DNA of 7,130 nucleotides. Origin: Alphaproteobacteria bacterium UBA6189 (lineage in GTDB: Bacteria; Pseudomonadota; Alphaproteobacteria; Rickettsiales; UBA3002). Position 1 is the stretch's first letter; each line of letters opens with the position of its first letter. The translations under genes were made by a program, and so were the position numbers. The DNA lies in NCBI GenBank assembly GCA_002422745.1, contig DITH01000055.1:1-7130 (forward strand). Direction: 5' to 3'. Below are positions 6,329-7,130 of the stretch, in pieces. A model generated the notes under the pieces. That model worked only from the letters and a program-made list of their open reading frames with translations, made no database searches and was not told the origin of the DNA.

Positions 6329-7130
6329 CGCGCGCCCACGTGCGGTGGGGCGCGGAGAAAACACAACCACGCCCTGATCGCGCTCTTGTTCCCGTTTCTT
6401 GGCTTTCTCCACCAGCCGCTCGGGCAGAGATAAGGTATCTTTCTTGCTGATCAGGCACGGGCTGGAAGGTATGAACAAACCCCCAGCAGCAAGCTCTTCC
6501 GCCGCGCGGTAAAGTGCGCCAATGCGTTTGCCTTCGATATAACGCCCGTTGTAATCGTCCGGCTCCTGTTGCTCGAGCTTCTGTTGCTTATACTCTGTTT
6601 CCTGACGGCGAATTTCTTCCAACTCCTGCATGGTCAACGCGTGCGTGTCCTTGCCATTGCTGCTCGGCGCGCGATCAATGATCGCAGGGCCCGGGCTGAC
6701 ATCATCCTCCTCACTTGGCCAGAAGGGCCGCGCCAGCGAGCGGTAGGTAAAGCTGGCTGTTGCTTTCGCCAATTCCTTCTCGGCAGAACCCTTGGCATGC
6801 TGAAAAAGCTGCGGCAAGCGACGTTCGCAGCGCCGTGCGGAGGAGATTATTTCATGGTCGCTGCTTAAATCATAGCGGGCATGTGGCGCCTCCTTTGTAC
6901 CCGCCAACTGACGGGCCAGCTCGTCGCGATAGCTCACCTTGGCATTGCGCTGCAGATAACGCTGTCCCTCTACACTCTCCAGCGTTTTTACAAAACAATG
7001 GGTGAAGCCGCCCACCTCCAGCTTTTCGGCCCTATCATACCATGCACGCAGTGTTTCTGTTTCCGGTGCCGTGCTGGTGTCGAAATCCGGCTGGTTGCGC
7101 ACTCGGGCGATTTCCTGTTCCATCACCGCT
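6326..7130 (-). CDS. Hypothetical charged coiled-coil protein, 5' end uncertain
   Basis: I do not recognise this family. The frame is open to the right edge. Candidate starts GTG 7126 and ATG 7123 lie within a few bases of the edge, so it cannot be seen whether one is real or the gene begins outside. From the GTG, 266 residues are visible: a helical segment (1-75), a Lys/Arg- and Glu-rich stretch (90-130), a flexible linker (about 135-162), a strongly charged probable coiled coil rich in Gln/Glu/Lys (165-190), and a basic C-terminal helix (233-251). A helical motif at 26-41 recurs at 202-217. No membrane segment, signal peptide or catalytic motif is visible. It precedes and overlaps the PIN-like gene (TGATG), so the two are probably co-transcribed and made in linked amounts. 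Its place before a putative nuclease would suit a partner or regulator, but that is conjecture. Confidence 0.85.
   Translation of the reverse strand, partial: AVMEQEIARVRNQPDFDTSTAPETETLRAWYDRAEKLEVGGFTHCFVKTLESVEGQRYLQRNAKVSYRDELARQLAGTKEAPHARYDLSSDHEIISSARRCERRLPQLFQHAKGSAEKELAKATASFTYRSLARPFWPSEEDDVSPGPAIIDRAPSSNGKDTHALTMQELEEIRRQETEYKQQKLEQQEPDDYNGRYIEGKRIGALYRAAEELAAGGLFIPSSPCLISKKDTLSLPERLVEKAKKREQERDQGVVVFSPRPTARGRA
6476..6523 (-). repeat. Helical motif copy 2 (IGALYRAAEELAAGGL)
   Basis: Residues 202-217 read IGALYRAAEELAAGGL, the second copy of the (L/I)xAxYxxAExLxxGG(F/L) motif, 176 residues after copy 1. Flanking sequences do not align convincingly, so this is either a short repeated binding helix or the most conserved part of two diverged domains. 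Confidence 0.6.
7004..7051 (-). repeat. Helical motif copy 1 (LRAWYDRAEKLEVGGF)
   Basis: Residues 26-41 of the upstream minus-strand protein read LRAWYDRAEKLEVGGF. The motif matches residues 202-217 without gaps at A, Y, A, E, L, G and G, with conservative L/I and F/L at the ends. The pattern is (L/I)xAxYxxAExLxxGG(F/L): one amphipathic helix ending in a Gly-Gly cap. Confidence 0.6.

Noticed and set aside
6327..6458. 44-residue N-terminal extension of the PIN-like protein from ATG 6458
   Set aside because: It lies entirely inside the upstream gene in another frame, has low-complexity Arg/Gly/Ser composition typical of out-of-frame reading, and the TGATG overlap gives a better start.
4158..7130. 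Minus-strand pair as a classical VapBC toxin-antitoxin module
   Set aside because: Gene order and coupling would fit, but the upstream protein (more than 260 residues, coiled coil) shows no DNA-binding antitoxin fold and the PIN-like protein is about five times the usual VapC length.

Overview
The window is almost entirely coding: three long reading frames cover nearly every base. No tRNA, rRNA, CRISPR array, insertion sequence or phage gene is recognisable. Base composition is moderately GC-rich by eye. Gene density, stop/start overlap and GTG/ATG starts are bacterial. The protein style suggests a proteobacterium, perhaps an alphaproteobacterium, but this is a weak inference because no marker gene is present.

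Layout. (1) Plus strand, from the left edge to 4172: one giant gene. It is open at its 5' end and encodes more than 1,385 residues of a protein I cannot assign to a family. It has an alpha/beta N-terminal third with degenerate internal repeats, a long helical middle, and a C-terminal segment that may echo an N-terminal module. (2) Minus strand, 6326 down to 4158: a 722-residue protein. Its two ends together look like the halves of one PIN-like nuclease domain, separated by an insertion of roughly 500 residues. (3) Minus strand, from the right edge down to 6326: the C-terminal 266 or more residues of a charged, partly coiled-coil protein. It carries the same 16-residue helical motif near both ends of its visible part.

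Organisation. The two minus-strand genes are very probably one transcript. The stop of the first and the start of the second share a base (TGATG), which indicates translational coupling. This places the start of the PIN-like gene at 6326, not at the longer reading-frame start at 6458. The PIN-like gene and the giant plus-strand gene converge, and their 3' ends overlap by 15 bases, so there is no space for a conventional intergenic terminator.

Function. None of the three proteins shows a signal peptide, a membrane segment or a Walker motif in the part visible here, so they look cytoplasmic. The only biochemical hint is the putative metal-dependent RNase fold of the PIN-like protein. A functional link between the coupled minus-strand pair is reasonable. 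A link to the convergent giant gene rests only on adjacency and on all three being large orphan proteins.
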